Positions 1-10,411 are shown, counted from the first letter of the stretch. The stretch is 64,000 bases of DNA from Flavobacteriaceae bacterium (GCA_947453885.1 CANGIF010000002.1:62001-126000); one strand, 5' to 3'. Translations and numbers: made by a program. The notes: generated by a model from the letters alone, not told the origin.

Positions 1-233
1 GTAAAAGCTTTTATTCCTGTTAAATCTGTAATGTTATTACCTCCAATAGAAATAGTGCCACTGTAAGCTGCGGCTTCTGCAGGAGTAATGTTAGTGGTAC
101 TGGTTGGATGTGGTACATGAGCCAAAACCCAATTTTTAAAAGTTGTATTTGGAATAGAAACATACTGAGCATGAACTTTAGTAAATCCAATTAATAAGAA
201 CACGAACAATGTTAATTTTGTAAAATTTTTCAT
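1..233 (-). CDS. Partial secreted protein, N-terminus only (signal peptide MKNFTKLTLFVFLLIGFTKVHAQ; leucine-rich-repeat-like continuation)
   Basis: Minus-strand frame from the ATG at 231-233 stays open to the window edge; signal peptide followed by ...NITDLTGIKAF, an LRR-like motif. Not in the supplied ORF track because it is truncated. Confidence 0.6.
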   Translation of the reverse strand, partial: MKNFTKLTLFVFLLIGFTKVHAQYVSIPNTTFKNWVLAHVPHPTSTTNITPAEAAAYSGTISIGGNNITDLTGIKAF

Positions 234-375
234 TATTTATTTTTTAAATCAGTTTAAAACAAACTCTTTTTGAGAGTGCTATCTGTTATTTTGCAAAAGT
301 AAGAGAAAAAAATATAGAAATGGTTGTTGATTAAATTATTAAATCGGATTTGATAGCTATTTTAAACTCATATAA

Positions 376-1161
376 TCATTTAGCTTTTTTTCTAACTTTC
401 ATATTTAAAAACTCAACTAACAAAGAAAATGAAATTGCAAAATACAAATAGGCTTTTGGTACCGTACCTACTTTATTCCCCATTACGGATAAATGTGAAA
501 TATGAGCAGCCTCGGTAATCAACATAAATCCAATCAAAATTAAAAAAGTTAGTCCAAGCATCTGAATTGTTGGGTGTTGGTTAACAAAATCACCAACTGG
601 TTTTGCAAAAAGCATCATTATTAACATCGATACAACTACAGCAACAATCATAATTACTATTGCATCTTTCGGGTTTTCGGAAATACCATTAGTCATACCA
701 ATTGCAGTTAATATACTGTCAAAAGAAAATACTAAATTTATCATTGAAATTTGCAAAACTGCACTCGTTAATGATGCTGATCTTTGAGATTTTACTACTT
801 TCTCATCATGCTTTTTATCTTCAACTTTTTCATGAATCTCTTTTGTGCTTTTATATAGTAGAAAGATACCGCCAGCAAATAAAATTATAGCTTGTCCACT
901 GATGTTTCCAGATAAAAATGAAAAATGAAGTTCAAAAAAGGTTTGATTTAAAGCAGTTAATATCGACAACATAAAGAGTAAACCAATTCTAATTAGCATT
1001 GCTAAAAGTAAACCAATATTTGTTGCTTTGCTTCGTTGTTCGGGCTCAAGTTTATCGGCGGCAATTGATATAAAAATAATATTATCAATTCCCAATACAA
1101 TTTCTAAAAAAGTTAATGTTAATAAGGCTATCCAAGCGTTTGCATTTAAAAAAACTTCCAT
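376..1161 (-). CDS. TerC family integral membrane protein
   Basis: Multi-TM protein with FLEIVLGIDNIIFISI and LVFSFDSILTAIGMT motifs typical of TerC. Confidence 0.85.
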   Translation of the reverse strand: MEVFLNANAWIALLTLTFLEIVLGIDNIIFISIAADKLEPEQRSKATNIGLLLAMLIRIGLLFMLSILTALNQTFFELHFSFLSGNISGQAIILFAGGIFLLYKSTKEIHEKVEDKKHDEKVVKSQRSASLTSAVLQISMINLVFSFDSILTAIGMTNGISENPKDAIVIMIVAVVVSMLIMMLFAKPVGDFVNQHPTIQMLGLTFLILIGFMLITEAAHISHLSVMGNKVGTVPKAYLYFAISFSLLVEFLNMKVRKKAK

Positions 1162-1177
1162 TTTTGAGATCTTTATT

Positions 1178-1570
1178 TTAATGATTTAGTATTACTTTTT
1201 CTGCTTTCCCTTGTTTTTTTTGTTCATTACCAACCCAACCAAATTCAAATAGGTAAGACTTTTTTGTTGTAGATAAAATTCTTACATCTATTGCTTTTTC
1301 ATCTGCACTACTTTTAGGATGTTTTTTCTTTAAAATGTACTCGCAATCATTTACCCAACGAATTGTTGAAGTATCTATTTTTCCTTCATAGTTTTCTATT
1401 TCTATACTATCGTTACGGTCAAAGTAAGTAGTTTTAGTTACTCCATTAACTTTAGTTTCAAATTTAAATTTTCCAGTTTTAAAATCTTTACAATTCAACT
1501 CAACATCGTAACAAGATGCACAAAACAAAAATGCGAAAAATAGAATTGATTTATTGGTTTTTAGGAACAT
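1178..1570 (-). CDS. Hypothetical lipoprotein-like secreted protein
   Basis: 130 aa ORF with hydrophobic N-terminus ending FLFCASC (lipobox-like). Confidence 0.6.
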   Translation of the reverse strand: MFLKTNKSILFFAFLFCASCYDVELNCKDFKTGKFKFETKVNGVTKTTYFDRNDSIEIENYEGKIDTSTIRWVNDCEYILKKKHPKSSADEKAIDVRILSTTKKSYLFEFGWVGNEQKKQGKAEKVILNH

Positions 1571-1594
1571 AAGGTGCTATTAATCTATAATTAA

Positions 1595-1816
1595 TTAATC
1601 ATTAAACAAACTTCTCATTATCGTTTTTATACCTAGAAAAGCTAACAAAACTGCACCTAAACAAATTGCAATTCCAATTACTAATACCAAAATATAATAC
1701 GGATTGTGCTGGTTTTTAAAAGCACTGTTTAAAACAACTGGCCCTAAAAACAAAAGAGGCATTGAAAAAGAAAAATAGCGCAGTGATTTTAAAAATAATT
1801 TTTTATTTGTTGCCAT
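1595..1816 (-). CDS. Small two-TM membrane protein (DUF6095-like)
   Basis: ORF track start at 1858 overlaps the murQ 3' end; internal Met (MATNKKLFLKSLRYF) at 1816 is the likelier start. Confidence 0.55.
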   Translation of the reverse strand: MATNKKLFLKSLRYFSFSMPLLFLGPVVLNSAFKNQHNPYYILVLVIGIAICLGAVLLAFLGIKTIMRSLFND

Positions 1817-1826
1817 TTGAATTGAT

Positions 1827-2651
1827 TTAATGTATATTTTCAGAATTGTAATTTTCAATAGTATTTCTAACGCTTCCGTTTTGTTTTAACAACTGTAAAG
1901 CAAGGTCATAATCAACTGGAATCTCGCTCATTATCATTTTAACACCTCGATCAACAAGTTTATCGTTACTTAATTGCATATCAACCATTTTGTTTCCTTT
2001 TACTTTCCCAAGTTGAATCATCGTTGCTGTTGATACCATGTTTAAAACTAATTTTTGTGCGGTGCCGGCTTTCATTCTGGAACTTCCAGTTACAAATTCA
2101 GGACCAACAATTACAACTATAGGATAAGCAGCGGTCAAAGCCAAAGGACTTCCTTCATTACAAGTAATACACCCAGTAATAATATTATTTTCATTACATT
2201 TTTTCAAACCTTCAATTACATAAGGTGTGGTTCCAGAAGCTGCAATTCCAATAACAATATCTTTAGTACTTATATTATGGTCTTGTAAATCAATCCATGC
2301 TTGTGTCGTATTGTCTTCGGCATTTTCAACAGCTCTGCGAATAGCTTTGTCTCCGCCAGCAATAATTCCATTTACTAAATCGGAAGGAACTCCAAAAGTT
2401 GGCGGACATTCGGATGCATCAACAATTCCTAATCGTCCAGAAGTTCCCGCTCCAATATAAAACAATTTTCCTCCCTGTTTTAATTGTTCAACTATTTTGG
2501 TTACTAAATTTTCAATTTGAGGTAGTGCTTTTTCAACTGCTAACGGAACTGTTTTGTCTTCTCTATTAATATTTACTAATAAATTAGATAAAGACATTTG
2601 GTCTAAATGATCGTATTTGGATGCTTGTTCTGTGGTTTTAGTAAAAGTCAT
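1827..2651 (-). CDS. murQ: N-acetylmuramic acid 6-phosphate etherase
   Basis: IGAGTSGRLGIVDASECPPTFG, IGIAASGTTPYV and GSSRMKAGTAQKLVLNM motifs; start placed at internal MTFTKTTEQ. Confidence 0.92.
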   Translation of the reverse strand: MTFTKTTEQASKYDHLDQMSLSNLLVNINREDKTVPLAVEKALPQIENLVTKIVEQLKQGGKLFYIGAGTSGRLGIVDASECPPTFGVPSDLVNGIIAGGDKAIRRAVENAEDNTTQAWIDLQDHNISTKDIVIGIAASGTTPYVIEGLKKCNENNIITGCITCNEGSPLALTAAYPIVVIVGPEFVTGSSRMKAGTAQKLVLNMVSTATMIQLGKVKGNKMVDMQLSNDKLVDRGVKMIMSEIPVDYDLALQLLKQNGSVRNTIENYNSENIH

Positions 2652-2700
2652 TTTTTCAATTCTATTTTTTGAAGTACTTAGGTAAAATTTAATAGTTTTT

Positions 2701-3369
2701 TTATAAAATATAAGCAAGTGCAATTCCAAATATAATCATCGAAATTTTAGCAATATTGAATTTATGTCCTTCACTACTCTCGAAAATAATGGTTGATGAA
2801 ATGTGAAAAAGTATTCCAATAACTATAGCTGTAATTTGATTGTAATACTCATTCAAAAAGAAAAATCTTTCAGCAGTAATTGTTCCTATTGGCGTCATGA
2901 TGGCAAAGGTCATCATAAAGGCAATTAAAGCAATTTTATTCAATTCAGCATTTACGAAAAAAACAGTTAAAATAATTGCTATTGGGAGATGGTGAATAGC
3001 TATTCCAAGTGCTAAATTAGCATGATGGCTTACTGGAAAACCTTCTAAAAAAGCATGAATGCACAAACTTATAAATAACAACCAAGGCATTTTTGTCATT
3101 TTATCATGTCCGTGAACATGACCGTGTTCTGCACCTTTTGAGAAAAATTCTAATACAATTTGAAATAAAATTCCAATCATTATAAAGATACCAACTTTTT
3201 TGTTTCCACCTAAATAAACATCAGGAAGTAAGTGCATTACCGTTAAAGACAATAAAAAAGAACCACTAAATGCTAAAACTAATTTTAGATTATTTTTAGC
3301 TTTAGGTTTTAAAAGGAGTGCTATTGCAAATCCAAAAAGTACTGATAAAAAGGGTAATAAATAAATCAT
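2701..3369 (-). CDS. ZIP family metal transporter
   Basis: Multi-TM protein with His-rich loop (HGHVHGHD) and HAFLEGFPVSHH/AIHHLPIA motifs. Confidence 0.85.
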   Translation of the reverse strand: MIYLLPFLSVLFGFAIALLLKPKAKNNLKLVLAFSGSFLLSLTVMHLLPDVYLGGNKKVGIFIMIGILFQIVLEFFSKGAEHGHVHGHDKMTKMPWLLFISLCIHAFLEGFPVSHHANLALGIAIHHLPIAIILTVFFVNAELNKIALIAFMMTFAIMTPIGTITAERFFFLNEYYNQITAIVIGILFHISSTIIFESSEGHKFNIAKISMIIFGIALAYIL

Positions 3370-3394
3370 TCGTCTTTCTACTTTACAATTTTTA

Positions 3395-4138
3395 TTATTT
3401 AAAAATCATAATTAATCGTTCACTCGTTTGTTTAAGGTATTTTTTTAATTTATAATCCCCAAAGGTGTCTAACAAATAAATTCCAGCTTCATCCATCATT
3501 TTTTGAAAATCTTCCAACGTAAAGGCTCTTACTTTTTCTTCAAAATGAAATTTTTGACCTTGATTTTCAAATTGTATATCTTTTATAATGTAACCTTCTG
3601 ATAAATATCTTTTTAAATAAAAATCAATACCGTCAATGGTTTTAATTTCTTCAGGAACTAAATTAGTAATTACTTGCTGTACATTCATAAAATCCAGCAC
3701 TGCAAACCCATATTCGGAAAGATTTTCTTTAATGGCAACCAGAGTTTTCAAATGATCTATATCATTTTCAAAATAACCAAAACTGGTAAACAAGTTAAAG
3801 ACAGCGTCAAACTTTTCATCCAAAGGTTCTCTCATATCATGCACTCTAAATCGGAGTTTTTCATTAGCATTTATAGATGCCTCTTCAATGCTATTTGTCG
3901 CTATATCAACTCCTAATACATCAAATCCTAATTGATTTAAATAAATAGAATGTCGTCCTTTTCCACAAGCTAAATCCAAAACTTTGCCCGATTCTGGTAT
4001 GTTTAAATAATGTGTCAAATTATCCATAAAAATCTGTGCTTCACGGTAATTTCTTTCCTTGTACAATATATGATAATATGGTGTATCAAACCATGAGGCG
4101 AACCAATTTTCTGATTTGGAATTTTCTATTGTTGACAT
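3395..4138 (-). CDS. Class I SAM-dependent methyltransferase
   Basis: VLDLACGKGRHSIYL motif I and LGVDIATNSIEEA. Confidence 0.85.
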   Translation of the reverse strand: MSTIENSKSENWFASWFDTPYYHILYKERNYREAQIFMDNLTHYLNIPESGKVLDLACGKGRHSIYLNQLGFDVLGVDIATNSIEEASINANEKLRFRVHDMREPLDEKFDAVFNLFTSFGYFENDIDHLKTLVAIKENLSEYGFAVLDFMNVQQVITNLVPEEIKTIDGIDFYLKRYLSEGYIIKDIQFENQGQKFHFEEKVRAFTLEDFQKMMDEAGIYLLDTFGDYKLKKYLKQTSERLIMIFK

Positions 4139-4166
4139 TTATATTTTCAAATGAATTCTTACCGTG

Positions 4167-4185
4167 CAAATTTAGTGTATTTTTG
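4167..4185. promoter_or_regulatory. Back-to-back Bacteroidota -7-like elements: TAAATTTG (minus, 4167-4174) and TATTTTTG (plus, 4178-4185)
   Basis: Both match TAnnTTTG and lie between the divergent genes at 4138(-) and 4272(+). Confidence 0.4.
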
Positions 4186-4271
4186 CAGAAGTTATTCCAA
4201 GTTTGAAGTTTGATATTTTAGGATGTAAGATTTATTTGGAATTTGGAATTTGATTATTGTATTATATAGAA

Positions 4272-5435
4272 ATGGAAAATTTTAAAATGATAGCCAAAAC
4301 CTTTTTTGGTTTTGAAGAAATACTAGCGCAAGAACTAAAAAATTTAGGTGCACAAGATGTTGAACAAGGTATTAGAATGGTTAGCTTTAGAGGCGATAAA
4401 GGCTTTATGTACAAAGCAAATTTAGCGCTAAGAACTGCTTTAAAAATTTTAAAACCAATCTATCATTTTAGAGCTACAAACGAAGAAAGTTTGTACAAAG
4501 GAATGGGAGGTATAAATTGGTCAACCTTTATGAATGCTAACCAGACATTTGTAATAGATTCAACTATTCACTCAGATTATTTTAAACATTCGCAGTTTAT
4601 TTCTCAAAAATGTAAAGATGCAATTGTCGATCAATTTAGAAATAAATCTGGACAAAGACCAAGTATAGATAAGGATTTTCCAGATTTACGAATAAATGTA
4701 CATATTGATAAAGATCAAGTTTCAGTTGCTTTAGACACTTCTGGTACTTCTTTACATCAACGCGGTTATAGAACAGCTACAAATATTGCTCCTATCAACG
4801 AAGTTTTAGCAGCAGGTATGTTGTTGCTTTCTGGCTGGGACGGTCAAGGGGATTTTATGGATCCTATGTGTGGAAGTGGAACTATTTTAGCCGAAGCTGC
4901 AATGATTGCTTGTAGAATTCCAGCCAACATCAACCGAAAAGAATTTGCTTTTGAAAAGTGGCGGGATTGGGACAACGAATTGTTTGATGAAATTGTTACA
5001 AGTTTATTAAAAAAAGTTAGAGAGTTTCACTATTCAATAATTGGTTTTGACAAAGCACCTAGTGCAGTTTTAAAAGCGAAAGATAATATTAGAAATGCTA
5101 ATTTAGAAGAATACATTACTATAAAAGAATACAACTTTTTTTCTTCTCAAAAACAAACTTCAGGCCCTTTGCATATTGTTTTTAACCCACCTTATGGCGA
5201 ACGCTTAGATATTGAAATGGAGCGTTTTTACAAAGAAATTGGCGACACTTTGAAACAAAATTACCCAGGTACAACTGCCTGGTTTATTACAGCAAACCTC
5301 GAAGCTTTAAAATTTGTTGGCTTAAAACCTTCTAGAAAAATAAAATTATTTAATGGAAGCCTAGAAGCTCGTTTGGTTAAATATGAAATGTATGAAGGTA
5401 GTAAAAGAACAAAATTTCAAAACACATCGAATTAA
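4272..5435 (+). CDS. THUMP domain class I SAM-dependent RNA methyltransferase (RlmL-like)
   Basis: N-terminal THUMP-like region, MDPMCGSGTILAEAAMIA motif and HIVFNPPYGERL catalytic NPPY. Confidence 0.88.
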   Translation: MENFKMIAKTFFGFEEILAQELKNLGAQDVEQGIRMVSFRGDKGFMYKANLALRTALKILKPIYHFRATNEESLYKGMGGINWSTFMNANQTFVIDSTIHSDYFKHSQFISQKCKDAIVDQFRNKSGQRPSIDKDFPDLRINVHIDKDQVSVALDTSGTSLHQRGYRTATNIAPINEVLAAGMLLLSGWDGQGDFMDPMCGSGTILAEAAMIACRIPANINRKEFAFEKWRDWDNELFDEIVTSLLKKVREFHYSIIGFDKAPSAVLKAKDNIRNANLEEYITIKEYNFFSSQKQTSGPLHIVFNPPYGERLDIEMERFYKEIGDTLKQNYPGTTAWFITANLEALKFVGLKPSRKIKLFNGSLEARLVKYEMYEGSKRTKFQNTSN

Positions 5436-5452
5436 TTTATTTTTATAAGAAT

Positions 5453-5692
5453 ATGACCAAATTACAATTAAAATCTTTTATTTACCAGTTAATTGCCTTT
5501 ACCATTTTATTTATTGGAATTCGATTTTTAGTATTAGAATTTACTACACTAAAAGGATTTTTAGTATCTTTAATTGCATTTATTGTTGGCACTGTTTTAG
5601 CACCTAAATTTCAAGCAGTAAAAACCAAAGATGGAGAAAAACTATATATGAAATGGCTTTTTATTAAAGGTGTAAAAGAAATTGACAGTTAA
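5453..5692 (+). CDS. Hypothetical small two-TM membrane protein
   Basis: 79 aa ORF downstream of the methyltransferase with two hydrophobic segments. Confidence 0.6.
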   Translation: MTKLQLKSFIYQLIAFTILFIGIRFLVLEFTTLKGFLVSLIAFIVGTVLAPKFQAVKTKDGEKLYMKWLFIKGVKEIDS

Positions 5693-5716
5693 AATAAGTA
5701 ACCAATTGTTAAAGTA

Positions 5717-5995
5717 GTGAAACTAAAATTGTTTTGGGAATTTTACAAAAGTATAGGATTTATCAACGTGCCTATTTTGCTACTTTCAATTATTTTCAAT
5801 CCAAAATTTATAGTTGTAAATGCAACTTTTATAGCAATACCGCTAGCATTTGGATTTAAAGAAATTTTTAGAAAGAACGAATATTACTTTTACTACAACA
5901 ATGCCATTAGCAAAAAACAATTAATGTTTTTTTGCTCTGTTCTTAATTTAATTATTGCCCTTTTACTACTTATGATTGTATGGCAAGTATTTTAG
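5717..5995 (+). CDS. Hypothetical small membrane protein, possible ABC-associated subunit
   Basis: GTG-start 92 aa hydrophobic ORF overlapping the downstream ABC ATPase ORF by 16 nt. Confidence 0.55.
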   Translation: MKLKLFWEFYKSIGFINVPILLLSIIFNPKFIVVNATFIAIPLAFGFKEIFRKNEYYFYYNNAISKKQLMFFCSVLNLIIALLLLMIVWQVF

Positions 5996-6645
5996 AAATT
6001 GACAGCATAAACATATCCATTGGTTCAAAAAAAATACTTTCGGATGTTTATTTAAAATGTGAAACAAACGATATAATTGGCGTTTTTGGTCTAAATGGTT
6101 CAGGTAAAAGTACATTATTAAAAATTATTTTTGGCACTTTAACAGCAGAAAGTAGTTTTATTAAGTTGAACAACTGCGTTTTAAAAAAAGCATACCTATT
6201 AACAAATGGAATATCATTTTTACCACAAAATCATTTTATTCCCTCTAATTTAACTGTTGAAAAAACAATAAAATTATTCGTAAAAATTGAACATCGAATA
6301 TCTTTTTTTAACGATTCACTACTACAACCCATTTTAAAATCAAAAATTAGTTCCTTATCAGAAGGTGAAGTGAACTATTTTGAAGTGAAATTAATAGTTT
6401 TCAACGACTCAAAATTTTGTATATTAGACGAACCATTTAGTGGACTATCTCCTATTATGGCTGAAAAAATAGCAGCATTAATTGTAGAAAAAGCAAAAGT
6501 TAAAGGAATAATTATAACCGATCCAAATTATAAAAATGTTTTAGCAATTGCTACTAAAATTTTTCTAATTAAAGACACAGTTGGGAAAATGCTAAAAAAC
6601 AAACAAGAACTCCAAAAAATAGGGTATAAAATTGAAATAGAATAG
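5980..6645 (+). CDS. ABC transporter ATP-binding protein with divergent H-loop
   Basis: Walker A GLNGSGKST, signature-like SLSEGE, Walker B FCILDEPFSGLSP; H-loop position reads ITDPN. Confidence 0.85.
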   Translation: MASILEIDSINISIGSKKILSDVYLKCETNDIIGVFGLNGSGKSTLLKIIFGTLTAESSFIKLNNCVLKKAYLLTNGISFLPQNHFIPSNLTVEKTIKLFVKIEHRISFFNDSLLQPILKSKISSLSEGEVNYFEVKLIVFNDSKFCILDEPFSGLSPIMAEKIAALIVEKAKVKGIIITDPNYKNVLAIATKIFLIKDTVGKMLKNKQELQKIGYKIEIE

Positions 6646-6672
6646 GTTTTTTTTATAAAGAATTCATTACAA

Positions 6673-6706
6673 AACAATAAAGACAGTAAAAACTGTCTTT
6701 ATTGTT
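6673..6706 (+). terminator. Strong hairpin (15-bp perfect stem, AAAA loop), terminator-like
   Basis: aacaataaagacagt-aaaa-actgtctttattgtt, 28 nt after the ABC ATPase stop codon. Confidence 0.6.
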
Positions 6707-6871
6707 GCATATTTCTATATTTTACAAATTATTTTTCATCATTTAAAAACCAAATATTTTTTTGTATAGAATTTATATTCAACTAAAAAAAGAATTGTAA
6801 TTAAGTACAATAAACCTGTTGTCTAATAAATATTTTTTTTTAAATTAATTTTTTTTATCTAAATTTAAAAT

Positions 6872-9800
6872 TTAATTAACTACTTTTTTACTTACAACTG
6901 TTTGATCAAGAGAAGTTATTTGAACAATTAAAACCTGACTCCCCATTTCATTTGTATTAAAAGTTGTTTGTGCTGCATTAACATCCTTCTTTTCAAATAA
7001 AAGCTGCCCTCTAATGTCAAATACTTTTATATTATCAATAATAACTGAACCTGCGTTTATATTTAAAAGACCATCTTTTTTATATACAACTACACTGTTT
7101 TCTGTAAATTTTGGATTATTTGTACTAAGTGCAGTATTCTGATACAAAATGTCGAATCTGTTTTGGAAAACTCCAGTAGCAGAAGAAAAACTATAATTAC
7201 TAGATTTTAAACTTTGGATTATGCCTAGTTGGTTGTCTCTAATTAAAATGTCTTGATTTTGACTAAAAACACCCTCTGTTCTATTGATTGAAATTGTATA
7301 TGAATCTCCTGAATCTGTTCTAAATTGTAAAGGAGTAATATCATTTACATTAAAGTTCGATTTAGCATTTATTGTCAATTCATTACCATCAACTATTGAT
7401 GTTAAAGCTGTTTGGCTATCATTGAAGTAAACACCATCATAACCGTTATCATAACCATTAGTGGCATTTGGTATATAGGCTAACATATATTGTCCAAATT
7501 TTACACCAGAAGAACTTGTCAGATCCAACCAAAAACGATTCTTTTCAGTTGTTCTAAAAAATTGATCTACATTTTCACCTCTTCGCATTGAATTCGTAAA
7601 AACGATTGAACTTTTGTTAGGTTTAACTTTAACCATAAATCCTTGACCTACTGATATTAAATTATCGTCAAAATAAAAAGTATGCCCATTATTTCGGGTA
7701 CATCCTGCAACAGTACAAGTTGAATAAGATGTCATATTATACATATCATTAGTTTTTCTCCACAACCAAATAGAACCTTCAATGTTGTTTTGATTTTGAC
7801 TAATAAAGTCAGGAATTTGAATAGTAGAAGGATATGGATTTCCAACAGTATTATATCTTAAAGCAGTACTCCCACCATCAACTAAACCAGTTACATTTAT
7901 GGTTCCATTATTTAAATTACCTATAAAGTTACCATCAAAACGTTCAGGTTGATTAGTTCCTGGAGTTAAACTATTTGGACCGTTAAATGAAATCCAATTG
8001 TTAGGCATTCTTATCAAGTATCCTTTACCTACGGAAAAATTGGTTTGTAATGGATCAACCATTGTGTACAAATTACTTGTAGTGTTATAGGTATAAAACC
8101 TTCTGTTATTTGGTAAAACATTAGATGTTAATGGAGAAAAATCAAATAGTTTTTGAGTACCACTAACTGGAGATGACCAAAGTGTGTAATCCAATCTAAA
8201 TAAGGGAGACGATTTTCTTTTTACTGTTACAATTCCGTTATTAACAGCATCTGTCATTTGTAAAACATTTGAATCATTTTCCATCACAAAAGTACTACCC
8301 GGATCAACCGATATAGCACCAATAGTTGTAATATTATAACCCGTATTTAAAACAACATTTGCACCATTGGTTACCCACATTGTACACCCATATAAATTTA
8401 CCGAACCTGAATAATTTCCTTTAAAAACTATTGCTTTGGTTATTGTTGGATCATTAGGTTCTCCATTACTCCAATTTGATCCATTCCATACTGTAGTACC
8501 AATTGATACAGCTGAGTAATCAGAATATACTGAACTACAAGCTCCGTTTTGTACAATAGCTCTAAAATAGGTAGTTGAGTTTATTACGCCAATTTCTGAT
8601 CCATTTAAAGTAGCAGAACTAGAAGCAATATTTACTGGATTTGTGAAATTAGTATCTGTAGCACTTTGCCATTTTAAAACAGTTCCAATTTGTCCAGAAA
8701 TTGAAATATTTGAAGGATTTGATCCTGCACAAATTGTTTGCGAAGTAGTAACAACACCTCCATTTGACGAAGCATTAATTACTATAGAAATTGGATAAGC
8801 AATACTTGAACATCCAGAAGTACTTTTTACTGTTAATATAGCATTATAAGTGCCTACTAATGTTCCTGAAGGAATGGTTACTTCAATTGAATTTGAGGAT
8901 AATGCGATATTAGTTTTGTTTATAAATGAATTTGTAGGTGCAGTATTCCAAGTTAGACTGTAGGTAGATGGTGATCCTGAAGTGATGTTATAAAAATACG
9001 AGACTGTTTGATTAACATTTGAATAACAAGAATTGATGGTTGCATTTTGTAATGTTAATGTTGGGGCAGTAATGCTAGATGCAGAAATACTAATTGTTTT
9101 TGATACAGCTGCATTCGAACTTATTACAAAATTTCCGCTCATACCACTTACAGCTGATGCACTAAGTCTTGCATAAACTATAGTTGTATTTACAATATTT
9201 GAAACTGGATTTATTGATAATGTTCCTGAATAAGTTCCTGTACTATTTAATGAAATTTCATAACCATTAGGAGCCGTAACTATTAAATTTGAAATTAAAT
9301 TTGATGCGGAAATAGAAAAATTTTGAGACGATGAAGCTGTACTTTGACATGATGAAAATGAATTTAAAACTCCACTTGTTTGAATTTTAGGAACTACTAT
9401 AGTACATGTTCCATTATTACCATAATTGTTTACTACTCCTCCAGAAACTATACCTGTGTTTAATGTAAATGTTTTATCATTTGAAGAAGTGTTGAAATTT
9501 AATATTGGAACTCTAATTTGTTTGCTTGTTGTTCCAGCAGGAATACTTACTGAAGATGAAATTGTAATCCAAGAACCTCCATTTAAATACTGCATAGAAT
9601 TACCAAAATCAATACCACTAACTGCAGAAACACCTGTTAAAGTAGGTGTAAATGTAACATTAGTAGTGGCAGGAGAAGTTAAACTTACATTAAAAACAGC
9701 ATAACCAGCATTTACCAAAACTGAAGTATTTGATATCTTTAGAGTAGAATGTTCTTGTTGAATTTCCAATAAGTCATTTAATTCAATTTCTGAAGAATCA

Positions 9801-10243
9801 GTTTTAACCGTATCTCCATTTGTAAAAAGAGATTCATATCCAGGAATAACTAATAAGTATGCTTCTCCAGTTACTACAGAGTAGGAAGCATCTGTAGGTA
9901 TGAAATTGATAGCTGTAGTATCATTATTAACTTTTGATTTTCTTGAAACTATTCCATAAATTGTAATTAAATTACCATTTGCTGTAAAATAGGTAAGTAT
10001 TCCATTTTGATTATTCCCATTATTAAACGTAGGATTAGAAGCAACATCAGAAGTAAAACTGAATCCAGAACCTGTTAATAAAGTTATGCTTGAATAACGT
10101 ACTGTATTAATTCCATAAGTTGTTCCAAAAGCTTTGTAAACATTGTTAAAATACAATGAAGCTGCATTTGAATTAAATGAAACTAAAAAAACAAGTATAG
10201 CAATAATTTTAGTAACCGATTTAATTTTAAAAAATCTTAGCAT
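6872..10243 (-). CDS. Large secreted multidomain protein with Calx-beta-like region and T9SS type C-like sorting domain
   Basis: Signal peptide; Calx-beta-like segment (VNAGYAVFNVSLTSPATTNVTFTP...GIDF); C-terminus IDNIKVFDIRGQLLFEKKDVNAAQTTFNTNEMGSQVLIVQITSLDQTVVSKKVVN. Confidence 0.8.
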   Translation of the reverse strand: MLRFFKIKSVTKIIAILVFLVSFNSNAASLYFNNVYKAFGTTYGINTVRYSSITLLTGSGFSFTSDVASNPTFNNGNNQNGILTYFTANGNLITIYGIVSRKSKVNNDTTAINFIPTDASYSVVTGEAYLLVIPGYESLFTNGDTVKTDSSEIELNDLLEIQQEHSTLKISNTSVLVNAGYAVFNVSLTSPATTNVTFTPTLTGVSAVSGIDFGNSMQYLNGGSWITISSSVSIPAGTTSKQIRVPILNFNTSSNDKTFTLNTGIVSGGVVNNYGNNGTCTIVVPKIQTSGVLNSFSSCQSTASSSQNFSISASNLISNLIVTAPNGYEISLNSTGTYSGTLSINPVSNIVNTTIVYARLSASAVSGMSGNFVISSNAAVSKTISISASSITAPTLTLQNATINSCYSNVNQTVSYFYNITSGSPSTYSLTWNTAPTNSFINKTNIALSSNSIEVTIPSGTLVGTYNAILTVKSTSGCSSIAYPISIVINASSNGGVVTTSQTICAGSNPSNISISGQIGTVLKWQSATDTNFTNPVNIASSSATLNGSEIGVINSTTYFRAIVQNGACSSVYSDYSAVSIGTTVWNGSNWSNGEPNDPTITKAIVFKGNYSGSVNLYGCTMWVTNGANVVLNTGYNITTIGAISVDPGSTFVMENDSNVLQMTDAVNNGIVTVKRKSSPLFRLDYTLWSSPVSGTQKLFDFSPLTSNVLPNNRRFYTYNTTSNLYTMVDPLQTNFSVGKGYLIRMPNNWISFNGPNSLTPGTNQPERFDGNFIGNLNNGTINVTGLVDGGSTALRYNTVGNPYPSTIQIPDFISQNQNNIEGSIWLWRKTNDMYNMTSYSTCTVAGCTRNNGHTFYFDDNLISVGQGFMVKVKPNKSSIVFTNSMRRGENVDQFFRTTEKNRFWLDLTSSSGVKFGQYMLAYIPNATNGYDNGYDGVYFNDSQTALTSIVDGNELTINAKSNFNVNDITPLQFRTDSGDSYTISINRTEGVFSQNQDILIRDNQLGIIQSLKSSNYSFSSATGVFQNRFDILYQNTALSTNNPKFTENSVVVYKKDGLLNINAGSVIIDNIKVFDIRGQLLFEKKDVNAAQTTFNTNEMGSQVLIVQITSLDQTVVSKKVVN

Positions 10244-10411
10244 AATTTTAATTTATAATTTTAAATTTTTATTCCACTTATTCCCTAAAACATACCACTT
10301 ATTAATTTGAAATGAAATTTCTTTAAAATTTCTTATGGATATGTATTTTAAATTTTATGTTTGTGGATAAATCCATTTTTTAATAAAACCTCTAAAATTT
10401 AAACGGGGGTG

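Noticed and set aside
376-1161. Two TerC-family genes in one window (376-1161 and 40437-41390) as a tellurite-resistance system
   Set aside because: They are 39 kb apart, from different TerC subgroups, and no other ter genes are present.
9426-9704. 92-aa plus-strand ORF
   Set aside because: Antisense to the T9SS type C-like protein in a repetitive Thr/Ser/Val region; no independent support.
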